From Lichenicoccus roseus (GTDB lineage Bacteria > Pseudomonadota > Alphaproteobacteria > Acetobacterales > Acetobacteraceae): a DNA stretch of 64,000 nucleotides. The notes below the pieces were generated by a model. It did no database searches, was not told where the DNA came from, and saw only the letters and a list, made by a program, of their open reading frames with translations. Made by a program: the position numbers and the translations under genes. The stretch spans positions 62,001 to 126,000 of the forward strand of contig NZ_VCDI01000003.1 of NCBI RefSeq assembly GCF_005844085.1. The letters run 5' to 3'. Numbering within the stretch: the first letter of the stretch is position 1; every line of letters starts with the position of its first letter. This document shows positions 9,711-19,199 of this stretch, one piece after another.

Positions 9711-9901
9711 CTTCCGCTTCTACCTGTTGATCAAGCGAGCCCAAAGACTGTTCGCAATCGCCTGATGCTGGATGAGAGCGGACGCTTGGCCGCCTCCGGC
9801 GTGCCATGTCGAGCAGCGAAGCGGAGCGTCCGTCTGGCCGTGAGCATCGGAGCGCAGGGACGATGCGTCGGATCGCCAGCAGCAGGTGATCGCGGACAGT
9901 C

Positions 9902-11653
9902 TTATTGGAAGGGGAGGTAGCGGAAGCTCAGGAACACCATGTTGTCGTCCGTGTTCGGGCTGCCGCCGCGGCCCTCGAACGCGGTCTTGTGGATGTAGGA
10001 ATACTGGATGCCGGTCTGCATGGTGCCGAAGTCGCCGCGCAGGAAGCGCCACCAGCCACCGACCGCCGCACCCACCACGCCAGACGTGTTGGCCGTGCAG
10101 GGCAGGGCCAGCGTGGTCGTGATCGGCTGCTCCGTGTTGCAGCCGACGTTGCTGTAGAGCGGGCTGCCATAACCGTAGCCCTTGCCGCCTTCCGTAAACG
10201 ATTCGCGGTGCGTGATCTGCTCCGTGCCGACGTAGCCGTAGAGGTCGAAGCGCGCATACGGATGCGAGACCAGGCCGACCAGGGCGATGACTTCCGGCAG
10301 CGGCTTGGGTGCGCCGCTGGATGAGAAGGTGGCGTCGGTGAGCTGCGAGGTGCCGTAGCGCCCGATACCCTCGCCGGCCAGTACGCTGCCGTTGACTTCG
10401 AGCCTGCCGGGGATGATCGGCACGATGGCGCTGCCGCCGCCGCCGCCGGCCAGCACGGTATGGTTGGTGCCGCTGCCGACGAAGCTGGTGCGGTCGTGCA
10501 GGAAGCGGGCGATGCCGAACAGCTCGTAGTGGCCCCAACCCGGATCGGCGGTGCCCTTCAGGATCACGTCCGGCGCGATGTCGTCCGAGTAGGAGGTGTC
10601 GGGATTGAGCGTGCCGCTGCCGGTGTTGGTGGCATCGATGGTGCCGTCGGTCGAACCGGTGCCGTTGCCCCCGGTATAGTACGTCGCCTGCGGGCTTTCG
10701 AACGCCAGTCCGAGATCGAACTTGTCGTTGTCGAAGCCCTTGACGAAGCGGAGCCCGGTCTGGCGGGTCCAGACGAAGCCGGGCACGTACTGGGTGTCGA
10801 TGGTGAGCGGCGTGTTCTCCTGCCGCAGCGTGATGCCGATGCGGTTCTGCGTCAGCAGCGAGAAGGACTGGCCGCCCATGACGTAGAAGTCCCAGTCGCT
10901 GCGGGTGATCTGCGCATACAGGATGCGCTGGCGCAGCACGTAGCTGTTGCTCTCCACCGAGTTGGATCCGGAGCCGACGCCCTGGAAATCCGCTTCCCAA
11001 TAGGCGGTGAGCTTGGTCACCGGGTCGGCGTTGGCCTCGACGAGCAGCGAAACCCGGCTGGCGCGTGCGGTCTCGCGGAACTCCGGCGTGTGGTAGTTCG
11101 GGCTGCTGCGGTAGGGCAGGGTGCCATTGAAGTTGCTGCCGATGTCGAGGGTCTCGTTGCGTGACCGGAATATGCTGTCCGCGGTGACGAAGCCGCCGAG
11201 GGTCACGCGCACGCCCATCAGCTGGAACTGGCCCTTCTGCAGCGGCTTGCCGGGATACAGTACCGGCGTCGGCACGCCGTCGACATTCACGTAGGGGCTG
11301 TATTTCGGAATGCTGCCCGGCGTGGCAGGGCCCACCGGATAGCCGGGCGGGGTGGAGAGCGCCTGCGGCGGCAACGGCTGGCCATAGGAGTTGGTGGTAC
11401 GCTGGGACAGCGACAGCGCCTGGCGATTGGCGGCGGCTGCCTCGGCGCGTGCCGCGCGCACATCGGCGTCGCGCTGGGCGAGGCTGTGCTTCATGCGCCC
11501 GAGCTCGCCCTGCAGGTTGCGGATCTGCTTCTCGATCGAGTTGATCTGGGCACCGGTGTCGTCCGCGCGGGCGGGTATCGCCGAGGCCAGTGCGACGCCG
11601 GCGAGAGCGGTCGCAACCAGCAGGCTGGATCTCGAGGCATTTCCAGGGAGCAT
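9902..11653 (-). CDS. outer-membrane porin with N-terminal coiled coil
   Basis: A 583-residue exported protein. A signal peptide ends near AIPARA-DD (about residue 31). A heptad-rich stretch follows (INSIEKQIRNLQGELGRMKHSL, about 36-75), as in trimeric porins of the DcaP type. A Pro-rich linker then leads into a barrel of alternating strands such as QLMGVRVTLGGFVTADSIF and a C-terminus FLSFRYLPFQ. The ATG at 11653 gives the better signal peptide; an in-frame GTG lies at 11665 and neither has a good ribosome site. It stands alone, with non-coding DNA on both sides. The transported solute is unknown. Confidence 0.8.
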   Translation of the reverse strand: MLPGNASRSSLLVATALAGVALASAIPARADDTGAQINSIEKQIRNLQGELGRMKHSLAQRDADVRAARAEAAAANRQALSLSQRTTNSYGQPLPPQALSTPPGYPVGPATPGSIPKYSPYVNVDGVPTPVLYPGKPLQKGQFQLMGVRVTLGGFVTADSIFRSRNETLDIGSNFNGTLPYRSSPNYHTPEFRETARASRVSLLVEANADPVTKLTAYWEADFQGVGSGSNSVESNSYVLRQRILYAQITRSDWDFYVMGGQSFSLLTQNRIGITLRQENTPLTIDTQYVPGFVWTRQTGLRFVKGFDNDKFDLGLAFESPQATYYTGGNGTGSTDGTIDATNTGSGTLNPDTSYSDDIAPDVILKGTADPGWGHYELFGIARFLHDRTSFVGSGTNHTVLAGGGGGSAIVPIIPGRLEVNGSVLAGEGIGRYGTSQLTDATFSSSGAPKPLPEVIALVGLVSHPYARFDLYGYVGTEQITHRESFTEGGKGYGYGSPLYSNVGCNTEQPITTTLALPCTANTSGVVGAAVGGWWRFLRGDFGTMQTGIQYSYIHKTAFEGRGGSPNTDDNMVFLSFRYLPFQ

Positions 11654-11939
11654 GTCGAAATCCACGCTTTGACAGAGTTATGAAGTCAATGCACTGATTG
11701 GGCTGATCCTTCCTTAGTCGAGTGGATGTCGCTTTAACAAGACGCTAAATCGCAACGAACAGACGCCAGTGCAGAAATGCCACACGGTCCTCGGAAACCG
11801 CTGATCCATCGGTGCAAGCGGGCTGGCCATCCGGCATCGTTGCGCACCTAGTCCATGGTCGGGTTCATCCATATCCGCAAATGCCCTTTGACGCGCCTGG
11901 CTGTATCGAAAACCATCATCCCTCGTAGGAGAGACCATC

Positions 11940-12098
11940 GTGAAGATCGTTGCCCTGATGCTCGGCGTCGCCCTGCTCGCCGGCTGCACGGCCGACACCC
12001 CGCCGCGGCAGATCTCGAAGGAGCGGCTGAACAACGGCAATCCGCCTCTGACCGGCACCCTGCCGAACGGCGTGATCGGCGACAACGCCACCCACTAG
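11940..12098 (+). CDS. small lipoprotein, 52 residues
   Basis: Starts with GTG preceded by TAGGAGAGACCATC, a strong ribosome site. The 52-residue product begins MKIVALMLGVALLAGC, with lipobox LLAG-Cys16, so it should be lipidated and anchored in the envelope. The mature part is short and polar (NNGNPPLTGTLPNGVIGDNATH). I do not recognise a family. It lies 143 bp upstream of opgG on the same strand, so it may be expressed with the glucan genes, but no contact between them is shown. Confidence 0.7.
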   Translation: MKIVALMLGVALLAGCTADTPPRQISKERLNNGNPPLTGTLPNGVIGDNATH

Positions 12099-12241
12099 GA
12101 TTCTGAAGCGGCGTTGGCGGCCGGCTCGGGGCGTCCGCGCGACGCCTGCGTCAGGAATACGTTATTCTTTGTGGCTTCCTGAGGCATAAGGCGGAGGCGA
12201 TACCGGTCGAGGTCGGCCGGTCCCTGTCGAAGGACGTCCAC

Positions 12242-13828
12242 TTGCCGCCTGTGCCGCCGCCTCCGGTCCCCGCCCTGCTGCCCCGCCGCTCGATGCTTGT
12301 CGGCACCCTGGTTGCCGGAGGCGCCGCCTCCACGCTGGCGGCCCTGCTGGCGCATCCGGCGATGGCGGCCGATCCGTCCGCGAGACCACCGCACCCGCAG
12401 CCCGGCGCATTCGATGGCTCGACGGTGCGGCGGCTGGCGCAGGAGTTGGCGCGCCATCCCTACCAGTCGCCCGACACCAGGCTGCCGAAGGCGATCGACG
12501 CGCTCAGCTTCGACCAGTATCGCGGCATCCGCTACCAGAAGAGCCGAGCGCTCTGGCAGGGCCTCAATCTGCCCTTCAAGGTCGAGTTCCTGCCGCGCGG
12601 CTTCCTGTACCGGCCGCGGATCGACATCTTCGAGGTGGTCGCGGGCAAGGCCGAGCGCGTCCCCTACGATCCCGACCTGTTCGGCTACGATGACCCGTCG
12701 ATCCGCGTCACCGAGGATCTCGGCTTCTCCGGCTTTCGCATCCATGCGCCGCTGAACCGCCCGGATTATTTCGACGAGCTGTGCGTGTTCCAGGGCGCAT
12801 CCTATTTCCGCGCGGTGGCCAAGGGCCAGGCCTACGGCCTGTCGGCGCGGGGCTTCGCCAACGGCACCGGCAGCAACCGCGGCGAGGAGTTCCCGCTGTT
12901 CACCGCCTTCTGGCTGGAACGGCCGCAGCCCGGCAGCCCGTCGGTAGTGGTGCACGCCCTGCTCGACAGCCCCGGCCTCGCCGGCGCCTTCCGCTTCTCG
13001 ATCCGCCCCGGCGACGAGACCGTGTTCGATGTCGAGAGCACGCTGTATCCGCGCCACGACCTGCACGAGAGTGGCGTGGCACCCCTGACCGGCATGTTCT
13101 ATTTCGACGCCAACGACCGCTCGCGCGTCGATGACTGGCGTCCGGCGGCGCATGACAGCGAGGGGCTGTCGGTATGGACCGGGCATGGCGACCAGCTCTG
13201 GCGGCCGCTGGTCAATCCGCGCGACCTGCAGTTCTCGGCCTTCTCGTCGAGCAGCCCGCACGGCTTCGGCCTGATGCAGCGCAAGCGCTCGTTCGCGGAC
13301 TTCCAGGACCTGGCGCTGGACTACGAGAAGCGGCCGAGCCTGTGGATCGAGCCGATCGGCGATTGGGGCGAGGGCGCGGTCGACCTGGTCGAGCTGCCGA
13401 CGCCGAACGAGGTGAACGACAACATCGTGGCGTTCTGGCGTCCGAAGGAAAAGCTGAACGCCGCCGGGGAATATGCCTTCACGTACCGGATGCACTGGTG
13501 CTGGGACAACCCCTGGGCGACCAGGTTGGCTCGGGTGGCGCAGACACGCATCGGTGCGTCGGACGATCACAAGGCCCGCGTGGTGGCGATCGACTTCACC
13601 GGCGATGCGGTGAAGTCGCTCCCGCAGGATGCCAAGCTGCATGCCGAGGCCGGTGCCAGCGCCGGCGGCATACGCAACGTCGTGGTGGAGCCGAACCCCG
13701 AGATCCATGGCTGGCGCATCATCTTCGAATACGACCCGGGCAGCGCCGCCAGCGCCGAGCTGCACTGCACCCTGAACAGCGACACCGAGGCGCTGTCGGA
13801 GATGTGGCTGTCGCGCTGGATACGCTAG
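12242..13828 (+). CDS. opgG: periplasmic glucan biosynthesis protein (OpgG/OpgD family)
   Basis: A 528-residue periplasmic protein for the synthesis or branching of osmoregulated periplasmic glucans. The N-terminus holds a twin-arginine motif (PRRSMLVGTLVAGG) before a hydrophobic stretch, suggesting Tat export as in OpgD. The MdoG domain begins FDGSTVRRLAQELARHPYQ, followed by IRYQKSRALWQ and FLYRPRIDIFEV; the Ig-like C-terminal part starts near residue 395. Start is TTG at 12242 with GAAGGA about 8 bases upstream; a GTG at 12251 is the alternative. An ATG further on would remove the twin arginines. The stop is 2 bp from opgH. Confidence 0.92.
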   Translation: MPPVPPPPVPALLPRRSMLVGTLVAGGAASTLAALLAHPAMAADPSARPPHPQPGAFDGSTVRRLAQELARHPYQSPDTRLPKAIDALSFDQYRGIRYQKSRALWQGLNLPFKVEFLPRGFLYRPRIDIFEVVAGKAERVPYDPDLFGYDDPSIRVTEDLGFSGFRIHAPLNRPDYFDELCVFQGASYFRAVAKGQAYGLSARGFANGTGSNRGEEFPLFTAFWLERPQPGSPSVVVHALLDSPGLAGAFRFSIRPGDETVFDVESTLYPRHDLHESGVAPLTGMFYFDANDRSRVDDWRPAAHDSEGLSVWTGHGDQLWRPLVNPRDLQFSAFSSSSPHGFGLMQRKRSFADFQDLALDYEKRPSLWIEPIGDWGEGAVDLVELPTPNEVNDNIVAFWRPKEKLNAAGEYAFTYRMHWCWDNPWATRLARVAQTRIGASDDHKARVVAIDFTGDAVKSLPQDAKLHAEAGASAGGIRNVVVEPNPEIHGWRIIFEYDPGSAASAELHCTLNSDTEALSEMWLSRWIR

Positions 13829-13830
13829 CC

Positions 13831-15963
13831 ATGATCCAGGCCCCGTTCCTGCCGCCCGAGGCGCCGCTCGGCATGAAGGCGCAATCCCTCCAGGCCAGGC
13901 CCGGGCGGTCTGCGCGGCCGATGACCGCGCCGACCCTGATCGGGCTGCGTCGCCTGCTGGTGATCGGCAGCGCGATCGCACTCACGCTGGCGGCGGCGCG
14001 CGAGATGTACCTGGTGCTGAACGGCGCCGGGCCGTCGCTGCTCGGCATCGTCGTGCTGCTGCTGTTCGTGGTGCTGTTCGCCTGGATCGCGCTCGCCTTC
14101 ACCAGCGCGGTGGCCGGCTTCGTCTCCCTGCTCGGCCATGGCGGACTGTCGCTCGGCATCACCCGCGACGGACCGCTGCCGGAGCTTTCCGCCCGCACCG
14201 CGCTGCTGATGCCGACCTACAACGAGAACCCGGCGCGGGTGATGGCCGGCCTGCAGGCGATCATCGAGAGCCTGGCGGCGACCGGCCGGCTCGGCGCCTT
14301 CGACGTCTTCGTCCTGTCCGACACCACCAATGCCGATGTCTGGATCGCCGAGGAGGCCGCCTTCCTTTCGTTGCGGGAGCGTCTGAGGGTACAGGCGCGG
14401 GTGTTCTACCGGCGGCGTGCGAAGAACACCGAGCGCAAGGCCGGCAACATCGCCGACTGGGTGCGCCGGTTCGGGGGCGCCTATCCGCAGATGATGACGC
14501 TGGACGCCGACAGCGTCATGGATGGCGGCACCATCGTGCGCCTGGCCGGCGCCATGGAGCGGCATCCCGGCGTCGCGCTGATCCAGACGCTGCCGGTGAT
14601 CGTCAACGGCAACACGCTGTTCGCGCGCATGCAGCAGTTCGCCGGGCGTGTGTACGGTCCGATGATCGCCTATGGCATCGCCTGGTGGCACGGCTCCGAA
14701 GGCAACTACTGGGGCCACAACGCCATCATCCGCACCCGCGCCTTCGCGGAGCAGGCCGGGTTGCCGACGCTGCCGGGCCGCAAGCCGTTCGGCGGCCATA
14801 TCCTGAGCCATGATTTCGTCGAGGCGGCGCTGATGCGTCGCGCCGGCTGGGCGATCCACATGGTGCCGGGGCTGCCGGGATCCTACGAGGAGAGCCCGCC
14901 CTCGCTGACCGACATCGCCATACGCGACCGCCGCTGGTGCCAGGGCAACCTGCAGCACGCCAAGGTCCTGCCGGCGCGCGGGCTGCACTGGGTCAGCCGG
15001 CTGCATCTGATGATGGGCATCGGCTCGTACGTGACCTCGCCGCTCTGGCTGGTGTTCCTGCTGTGCGGCATCGCGATCTCGGTGCAGTCGCATTTCCTGC
15101 GGCCGGAATATTTCGGCGCCACCAAGTCGCTGTTCCCGAACTGGCCGCGGGTCGATCCGGTGCTGGCGCGCTACGTGTTCATCGGCACCATGGCGATCCT
15201 GCTGGCTCCCAAGCTGTTCGCCTGGATCGCGCTGCTGTTCGACCGCCAGGCGCGGCGCGGGAGCGGCGGTGCGCTGCGCTCGCTGCTGTCGGTGCTGATC
15301 GAGACCCTGGTCGGCGGCCTGGTGGCGCCGATCGCCATGCTGATCCAGACCGGCGGCGTGCTCTCGATCCTGGCCGGGCGGGACAGCGGCTGGAACGCAC
15401 AGCGACGCGATGACGGGCGGGTGCCGTGGCGCGAGGTGTGGCGCGGCTACTGGCGTCACATGCTGTTCGGCCTGGTGCTGACCGCGATCGCCTGGACGGT
15501 GTCGCCCGCCCTGTTCCTGTGGATGACGCCGGTGCTGCTCGGCCTCGTGCTGGCGGTGCCGCTGGCCGCGATCACCGCTGATCGTGCGCCCGGCCTGGGG
15601 CTCGCCCGGCTCGGCCTGCTGCGCATCCCGGAGGAGGTGGCGACGCCGCCGATCCTGGCGCGTGCCAATGCGCTGGCGCGCGAGCTGGAGGCCACCATCC
15701 CGGCCGATCCGCTCGAGGCGCTGTTGCGCGATCCGGCGCTGCTGGCCGCCCACCGCGCGATGCTGCCGCCGCCCCGGCGACGCGGCGAGGGCGCGCCGGA
15801 GGCCGACCTGCTGGTGGGCCTCGCGAAACTGTCCGACGCCGACACGCTGCCGGCGGCGCTGGCCGGCCTGTCGGCGCGGGAGCGCGCGGCGGTGCTCGGG
15901 GACGCCGGCGGGCTGGACCGACTGCTGGCACTGCATCGCGTGGCGAGCGCGGCGCTGGTATAG
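13831..15963 (+). CDS. opgH: membrane glucosyltransferase (OpgH/MdoH)
   Basis: A 710-residue inner-membrane family 2 glycosyltransferase that polymerises the beta-glucan backbone from UDP-glucose. Two N-terminal helices (about 40-60 and 70-100) precede the catalytic domain with PTYNE (128-132), the D225-A-D227 metal motif and RDRRWCQGN (365-373, the QxxRW-equivalent). Several helices follow at about 390-600. It is shorter than the 847-residue E. coli protein because both the N-terminal extension and the C-terminal tail are reduced. The gene starts 2 bp after the opgG stop, so the pair is an operon. Confidence 0.93.
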   Translation: MIQAPFLPPEAPLGMKAQSLQARPGRSARPMTAPTLIGLRRLLVIGSAIALTLAAAREMYLVLNGAGPSLLGIVVLLLFVVLFAWIALAFTSAVAGFVSLLGHGGLSLGITRDGPLPELSARTALLMPTYNENPARVMAGLQAIIESLAATGRLGAFDVFVLSDTTNADVWIAEEAAFLSLRERLRVQARVFYRRRAKNTERKAGNIADWVRRFGGAYPQMMTLDADSVMDGGTIVRLAGAMERHPGVALIQTLPVIVNGNTLFARMQQFAGRVYGPMIAYGIAWWHGSEGNYWGHNAIIRTRAFAEQAGLPTLPGRKPFGGHILSHDFVEAALMRRAGWAIHMVPGLPGSYEESPPSLTDIAIRDRRWCQGNLQHAKVLPARGLHWVSRLHLMMGIGSYVTSPLWLVFLLCGIAISVQSHFLRPEYFGATKSLFPNWPRVDPVLARYVFIGTMAILLAPKLFAWIALLFDRQARRGSGGALRSLLSVLIETLVGGLVAPIAMLIQTGGVLSILAGRDSGWNAQRRDDGRVPWREVWRGYWRHMLFGLVLTAIAWTVSPALFLWMTPVLLGLVLAVPLAAITADRAPGLGLARLGLLRIPEEVATPPILARANALARELEATIPADPLEALLRDPALLAAHRAMLPPPRRRGEGAPEADLLVGLAKLSDADTLPAALAGLSARERAAVLGDAGGLDRLLALHRVASAALV

Positions 15964-15993
15964 GCAGGGCGCCCGCCTTCAGGATCGCCACGC

Positions 15994-16476
15994 ATGCGCA
16001 AGACCTCCGCCAGCCTGCTCGCCTCCAGCGCCGTCGCCCTCGCCCAGGCGAGCGGCCGCCGCTACAGCCCGACGCCGGACCATCCGCGCACCGCCGCCTG
16101 GTATGCAAAGCTGCGCAAGCCGTCGGCGACGCCGCCCGGCCCGGTGTTCGGCGCGGTCTGGACCGGGCTCGACGGGCTGCTGGCCTATAGCGGCACCCGG
16201 CTGCTGGCAGCCGAGCCGAGCCTGCAGCGCACGGTCGCGCTCGGGTTCTGGGGCCTGAACGTGCTCGGCGTCGCCGGCTTCCCCTGGGTGCTGTTCGGCC
16301 GCAGGCAGCTCGGCGCCGCGACCGGCGTCACCGTCGCCATGCTGGCGACCTCCGGCGGGGCGGTGGCGACTGCTGCCGGTGTCGATCGCCGCGCCGCCTG
16401 GGCCGGCGTTCCGCTGGCCGGCTGGGTGCTGTTCGCATCGTTCCTGCAGGAAGAGGTCTGGCGCCGCAACCGCTGA
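15994..16476 (+). CDS. TspO/MBR family membrane protein
   Basis: A 160-residue protein with about five short hydrophobic segments and the family's hallmark pattern: WYAKLRKPSATPPGPVFGAVWTGLDGLLAY near the N-terminus and a closing FASFLQEEVWRRN. TspO proteins bind tetrapyrroles or porphyrin degradation products and, in alphaproteobacteria, modulate responses to oxygen and light. The expected early aromatic and Pro residues are present. It follows opgH by 30 bp and may be read through from it. It is convergent with the NnrU gene. Confidence 0.85.
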   Translation: MRKTSASLLASSAVALAQASGRRYSPTPDHPRTAAWYAKLRKPSATPPGPVFGAVWTGLDGLLAYSGTRLLAAEPSLQRTVALGFWGLNVLGVAGFPWVLFGRRQLGAATGVTVAMLATSGGAVATAAGVDRRAAWAGVPLAGWVLFASFLQEEVWRRNR

Positions 16477-16548
16477 GGCGACATGGCGCTCGCCGGCCGT
16501 GTCTGCGCCGTCCGGAACAGCAAGCTGCCCGTGCCGTGCAACAGTGCG

Positions 16549-17247
16549 TCAGGACGGCAGCGGCGACACGCCGAACAGCCACGGATGCACCAGCACCAGC
16601 AGGACCCAGAGCACCAGTCCCACTACCGGCGCGATCCAGCCGATCTCGCGTAGCACCAGCCGGTTGCGTCCGGCCAGGATCGCGCCGAACGGCAGGATCG
16701 ACGTCGTCGAGGCCAGTGTCCGCCACGCTGCCGGATCGCGGGCGGCGAGCTTGTGGTCGATCGACGGCATGCCGAGCAGGGCGGTGACGCCGAAGGTGCC
16801 GAAGAAGAGCAGCGAGACCAGGTCGCCGTTGCCGATCACATGCACCACCGACCAGGTCGCGAACGACCACAGCATCGGGTGGCGGGTGATACGCGACAGG
16901 CCACGCGGCTCCTGGCCGGCCAGCTTCTCGCCGCCGATCGCGGTCGGATTCGGCCTGGTCATCGAGCCGACCAGCAGCACGAAGGCGGGCGCCATCAACA
17001 GGACCAGCAGCCAGCCGAGCCAGTGCGGCGTGGTCCATAAGGTCGGCGAGCCCTGCGCCCGGGCATTCCGGTAGCTGATCACCAGGAAGGCGATGGTGGC
17101 GACCGACAGCGTCGAGAACACGATGCGAAAGCCGTTCTCGCCGGTGCGCCGGGCCACGACGCCGCGCAGCGCGGTGCCGGCGACGCCGACATGCAGCCCG
17201 ATCCAGCTGCCTCCGGCCAGGACCAGGGCGGTCGGGACAGGGGTCAT
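16549..17247 (-). CDS. NnrU family membrane protein
   Basis: A 232-residue polytopic protein. SRITRHPMLWSFATWSVVHVIGNGDLVSLLFFGTFGVTALLG is the NnrU core, related to isoprenylcysteine methyltransferase-like membrane proteins. Family members are linked to nitric-oxide/denitrification loci or to carotenoid and heme chemistry, but the reaction is unsettled. Start is the ATG at 17247 with GAAGGAGGG upstream; a longer in-frame start at 17313 lacks such a site. Its neighbours are a HAD phosphatase upstream on the same strand and tspO convergent. Confidence 0.8.
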   Translation of the reverse strand: MTPVPTALVLAGGSWIGLHVGVAGTALRGVVARRTGENGFRIVFSTLSVATIAFLVISYRNARAQGSPTLWTTPHWLGWLLVLLMAPAFVLLVGSMTRPNPTAIGGEKLAGQEPRGLSRITRHPMLWSFATWSVVHVIGNGDLVSLLFFGTFGVTALLGMPSIDHKLAARDPAAWRTLASTTSILPFGAILAGRNRLVLREIGWIAPVVGLVLWVLLVLVHPWLFGVSPLPS

Positions 17248-17284
17248 CGCGCGCGCCCTCCTTCGTTGGAGGGCAACATTAGGA

Positions 17285-17953
17285 TCAGGACCGGGCCAGC
17301 GGCGACTGCTCATATTTGGCGAGCAGGTCGGCCGGATCGCGATACACCGCGATGCAGCCGGCCTGTCGCAACTCCGCCTCGGACCAGCCGCCGCAGGTGA
17401 CGCCGATGGTGCGCACCCCCGCCTTGCCGGCTGCCTCGGCGTCGTAGGGCGTGTCGCCGATGACGAACGCCTGCTTCGGGTCCAGCCCGTCCAGTTTCTC
17501 GAGCGCGGCCTGGAAGATGTCCGGCTCGGGCTTGCTGTGCTCGGCGTCGTCCGACGAGGTCTCGGTTTGGATCAGGTCGGTGATGTCGGCGATCTTCTTG
17601 TAGGTGGCGAGCTCGTCGCCCTTGGCGGAGGAGGCGAGGGCGACCCGCCAGCCCTCGGCCTGCAGGCGCTGAACCAGGGCGCGCACCTGCGGGAACGCCT
17701 CGATGCGGCCGAGATAGCGCTCCTTCAGGATTCCGGCGCGGTGCTTGTTGATCGCCTCGCCCTGCTCCTCGCACACGCGCTCGTCGAGGAATACCGGCAG
17801 CAGCTGGTCGCCGCCCTTGCCGATCTGGCCGCGTATTTTGTCGAGCTCGAACTCATGCCCGAAGTCGCGGAAGGCGTCCTGCCACGCCTGCGCGTGCAGG
17901 GTGACGCTGTCCACCAGGGTGCCGTCCACGTCGAAGATCACCGCGCCCGGCAT
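17285..17953 (-). CDS. HAD superfamily phosphatase
   Basis: A 222-residue haloacid-dehalogenase hydrolase. Motif I is VIFDVDGTLVDS (5-16, nucleophile Asp8), motif II ALASSAKGDE, the motif III lysine lies in SKPEPDIF, and motif IV is FVIGDTPYDAEAAGKAG. The helical cap between motifs I and II is the phosphoglycolate-phosphatase/beta-phosphoglucomutase type. It could act on phosphoglycolate or a sugar phosphate; the sequence does not decide. The same strand holds the beta-propeller gene upstream and NnrU downstream. Confidence 0.87.
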   Translation of the reverse strand: MPGAVIFDVDGTLVDSVTLHAQAWQDAFRDFGHEFELDKIRGQIGKGGDQLLPVFLDERVCEEQGEAINKHRAGILKERYLGRIEAFPQVRALVQRLQAEGWRVALASSAKGDELATYKKIADITDLIQTETSSDDAEHSKPEPDIFQAALEKLDGLDPKQAFVIGDTPYDAEAAGKAGVRTIGVTCGGWSEAELRQAGCIAVYRDPADLLAKYEQSPLARS

Positions 17954-17986
17954 GGCCGTCGCTCCCGCTGCTGTTGTGCGGGGGGA

Positions 17987-19009
17987 CTAGCGCGTGGCGG
18001 GTGCGGAGTTCCCCGTCAGCATGCTGATCCTGCGGCCGGGCATCGCGGTGTTCAGCCAGATGCCGTGCGGCGAGCGGCCGGTGGCGATGGTGGTGTAGTT
18101 GCCCGATGCGAGGTCCAGCACCGCCACATGCTGGCGCCAGCGCAGCGTCGCCCACATGCTGCCGTCCGGACCGAACACGATGTCGTCCGGTCCGCCGGGC
18201 AGGTGGTAGCTGCGCACCACGTCGAGGCTGTTCCAGTCGAGCTGGGTGATGGTGCCGGATACCCGGCAGGTCACGTAGAGCCGCTTGTGGTCGGGCGTGA
18301 TGAACAGGTTGTGCGGACCGGGCGCCATGTGGATCTCGCGTTCGACATGGCCGTCGCGCGGGTCGACCACGGCGACGAAGTCGGTTCCCATGTTGGCGAC
18401 CAGCACGTGGCCCTCGTGCCAGAGCACGCCGGCGGGGGTCGAGCCGACCTTGCTGTCCCACTGCACCCGGCCGGTCGCGGTCTCGATGGCGATCAGCCGG
18501 CCGCTGTCCTGCAGGCTGACATAGGCGACGGCGGAGTCCGGCGAGTAGTTGATGTGGCTCGGCATCGACCTCGCCGGCACCCGGTGTGCCAGCGTCATGG
18601 TGGCGACGTCGTAGATGTCGACCTGGTTGCGGGCGAGGCCGGCCACCGTGAGCCAGCGCCCGTCCGGGCTGTACGAGATCTGGTAGGGGTCGCTGACGGC
18701 GATGCGGCGCTGCATCGCGCCGGTGATCGGGTCGAGGAAGAAAAGCGCGTTGCCGGCGGTGTCGCCCACCACCAGCGAGCGTCCGTCCGGGCTGAGCGCC
18801 ATGTGGTGCGGCTCGCGCAGCACCGGGATGCGGCGCACCTCCTGCCGGCTGTCGATGTCGATCTCGCTGATCGACGCGTCGGCCGAGTTCAGAACGAAGG
18901 CGAGCCGTTCCGGATGTGGCGCGGTCTGCGCGCGGGCGCCCGCGATCGGCGGCACGGAGGCGAACAGCGCGAGGGCAAGGAGGCCGGCGGCGGAGCGGGG
19001 TCTGTTCAT
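17987..19009 (-). CDS. exported YncE-like beta-propeller protein
   Basis: A 340-residue protein with a signal peptide ending at GARA-QT (about residue 28). About seven repeats of the YVTN type follow: VREPHHMALSPDGRSLVVGDT, DPYQISYSPDGRWLTVAG, MPSHINYSPDSAVAYVS, GPHNLFITPDHKRLYVTC and GPDDIVFGPDGSMWATL. Such propellers are periplasmic and bind partners or DNA; relatives sit near PQQ-dependent dehydrogenases. The ATG at 19009 is chosen because it opens directly into the signal peptide, although the ribosome site is weak. The function is unknown. Confidence 0.8.
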   Translation of the reverse strand: MNRPRSAAGLLALALFASVPPIAGARAQTAPHPERLAFVLNSADASISEIDIDSRQEVRRIPVLREPHHMALSPDGRSLVVGDTAGNALFFLDPITGAMQRRIAVSDPYQISYSPDGRWLTVAGLARNQVDIYDVATMTLAHRVPARSMPSHINYSPDSAVAYVSLQDSGRLIAIETATGRVQWDSKVGSTPAGVLWHEGHVLVANMGTDFVAVVDPRDGHVEREIHMAPGPHNLFITPDHKRLYVTCRVSGTITQLDWNSLDVVRSYHLPGGPDDIVFGPDGSMWATLRWRQHVAVLDLASGNYTTIATGRSPHGIWLNTAMPGRRISMLTGNSAPATR

Positions 19010-19199
19010 GGGCAACTCGCTTGAAGCGCCGGCCCCGGCCATGTTGTCGGCCGTGCCGGTTGATGCCTCCATAGGCTTCTCAGGCACTTGAAGCCATCGT
19101 TTCCAGCGGTCCCTGAGGCAATTCATCGCCCCTGCCGGGCGGGCACGACCGCCGGCGCCCGCCCTGCCCGTCACCAGGGCCAATGGCCAGGGCCGGTGG

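Noticed and set aside
9711-9901. Transposase remnant between the VOC gene and the porin gene
   Set aside because: The minus-strand translation here shows no recognisable transposase motif and no target-site duplication; only the inverted repeat is kept as an observation.
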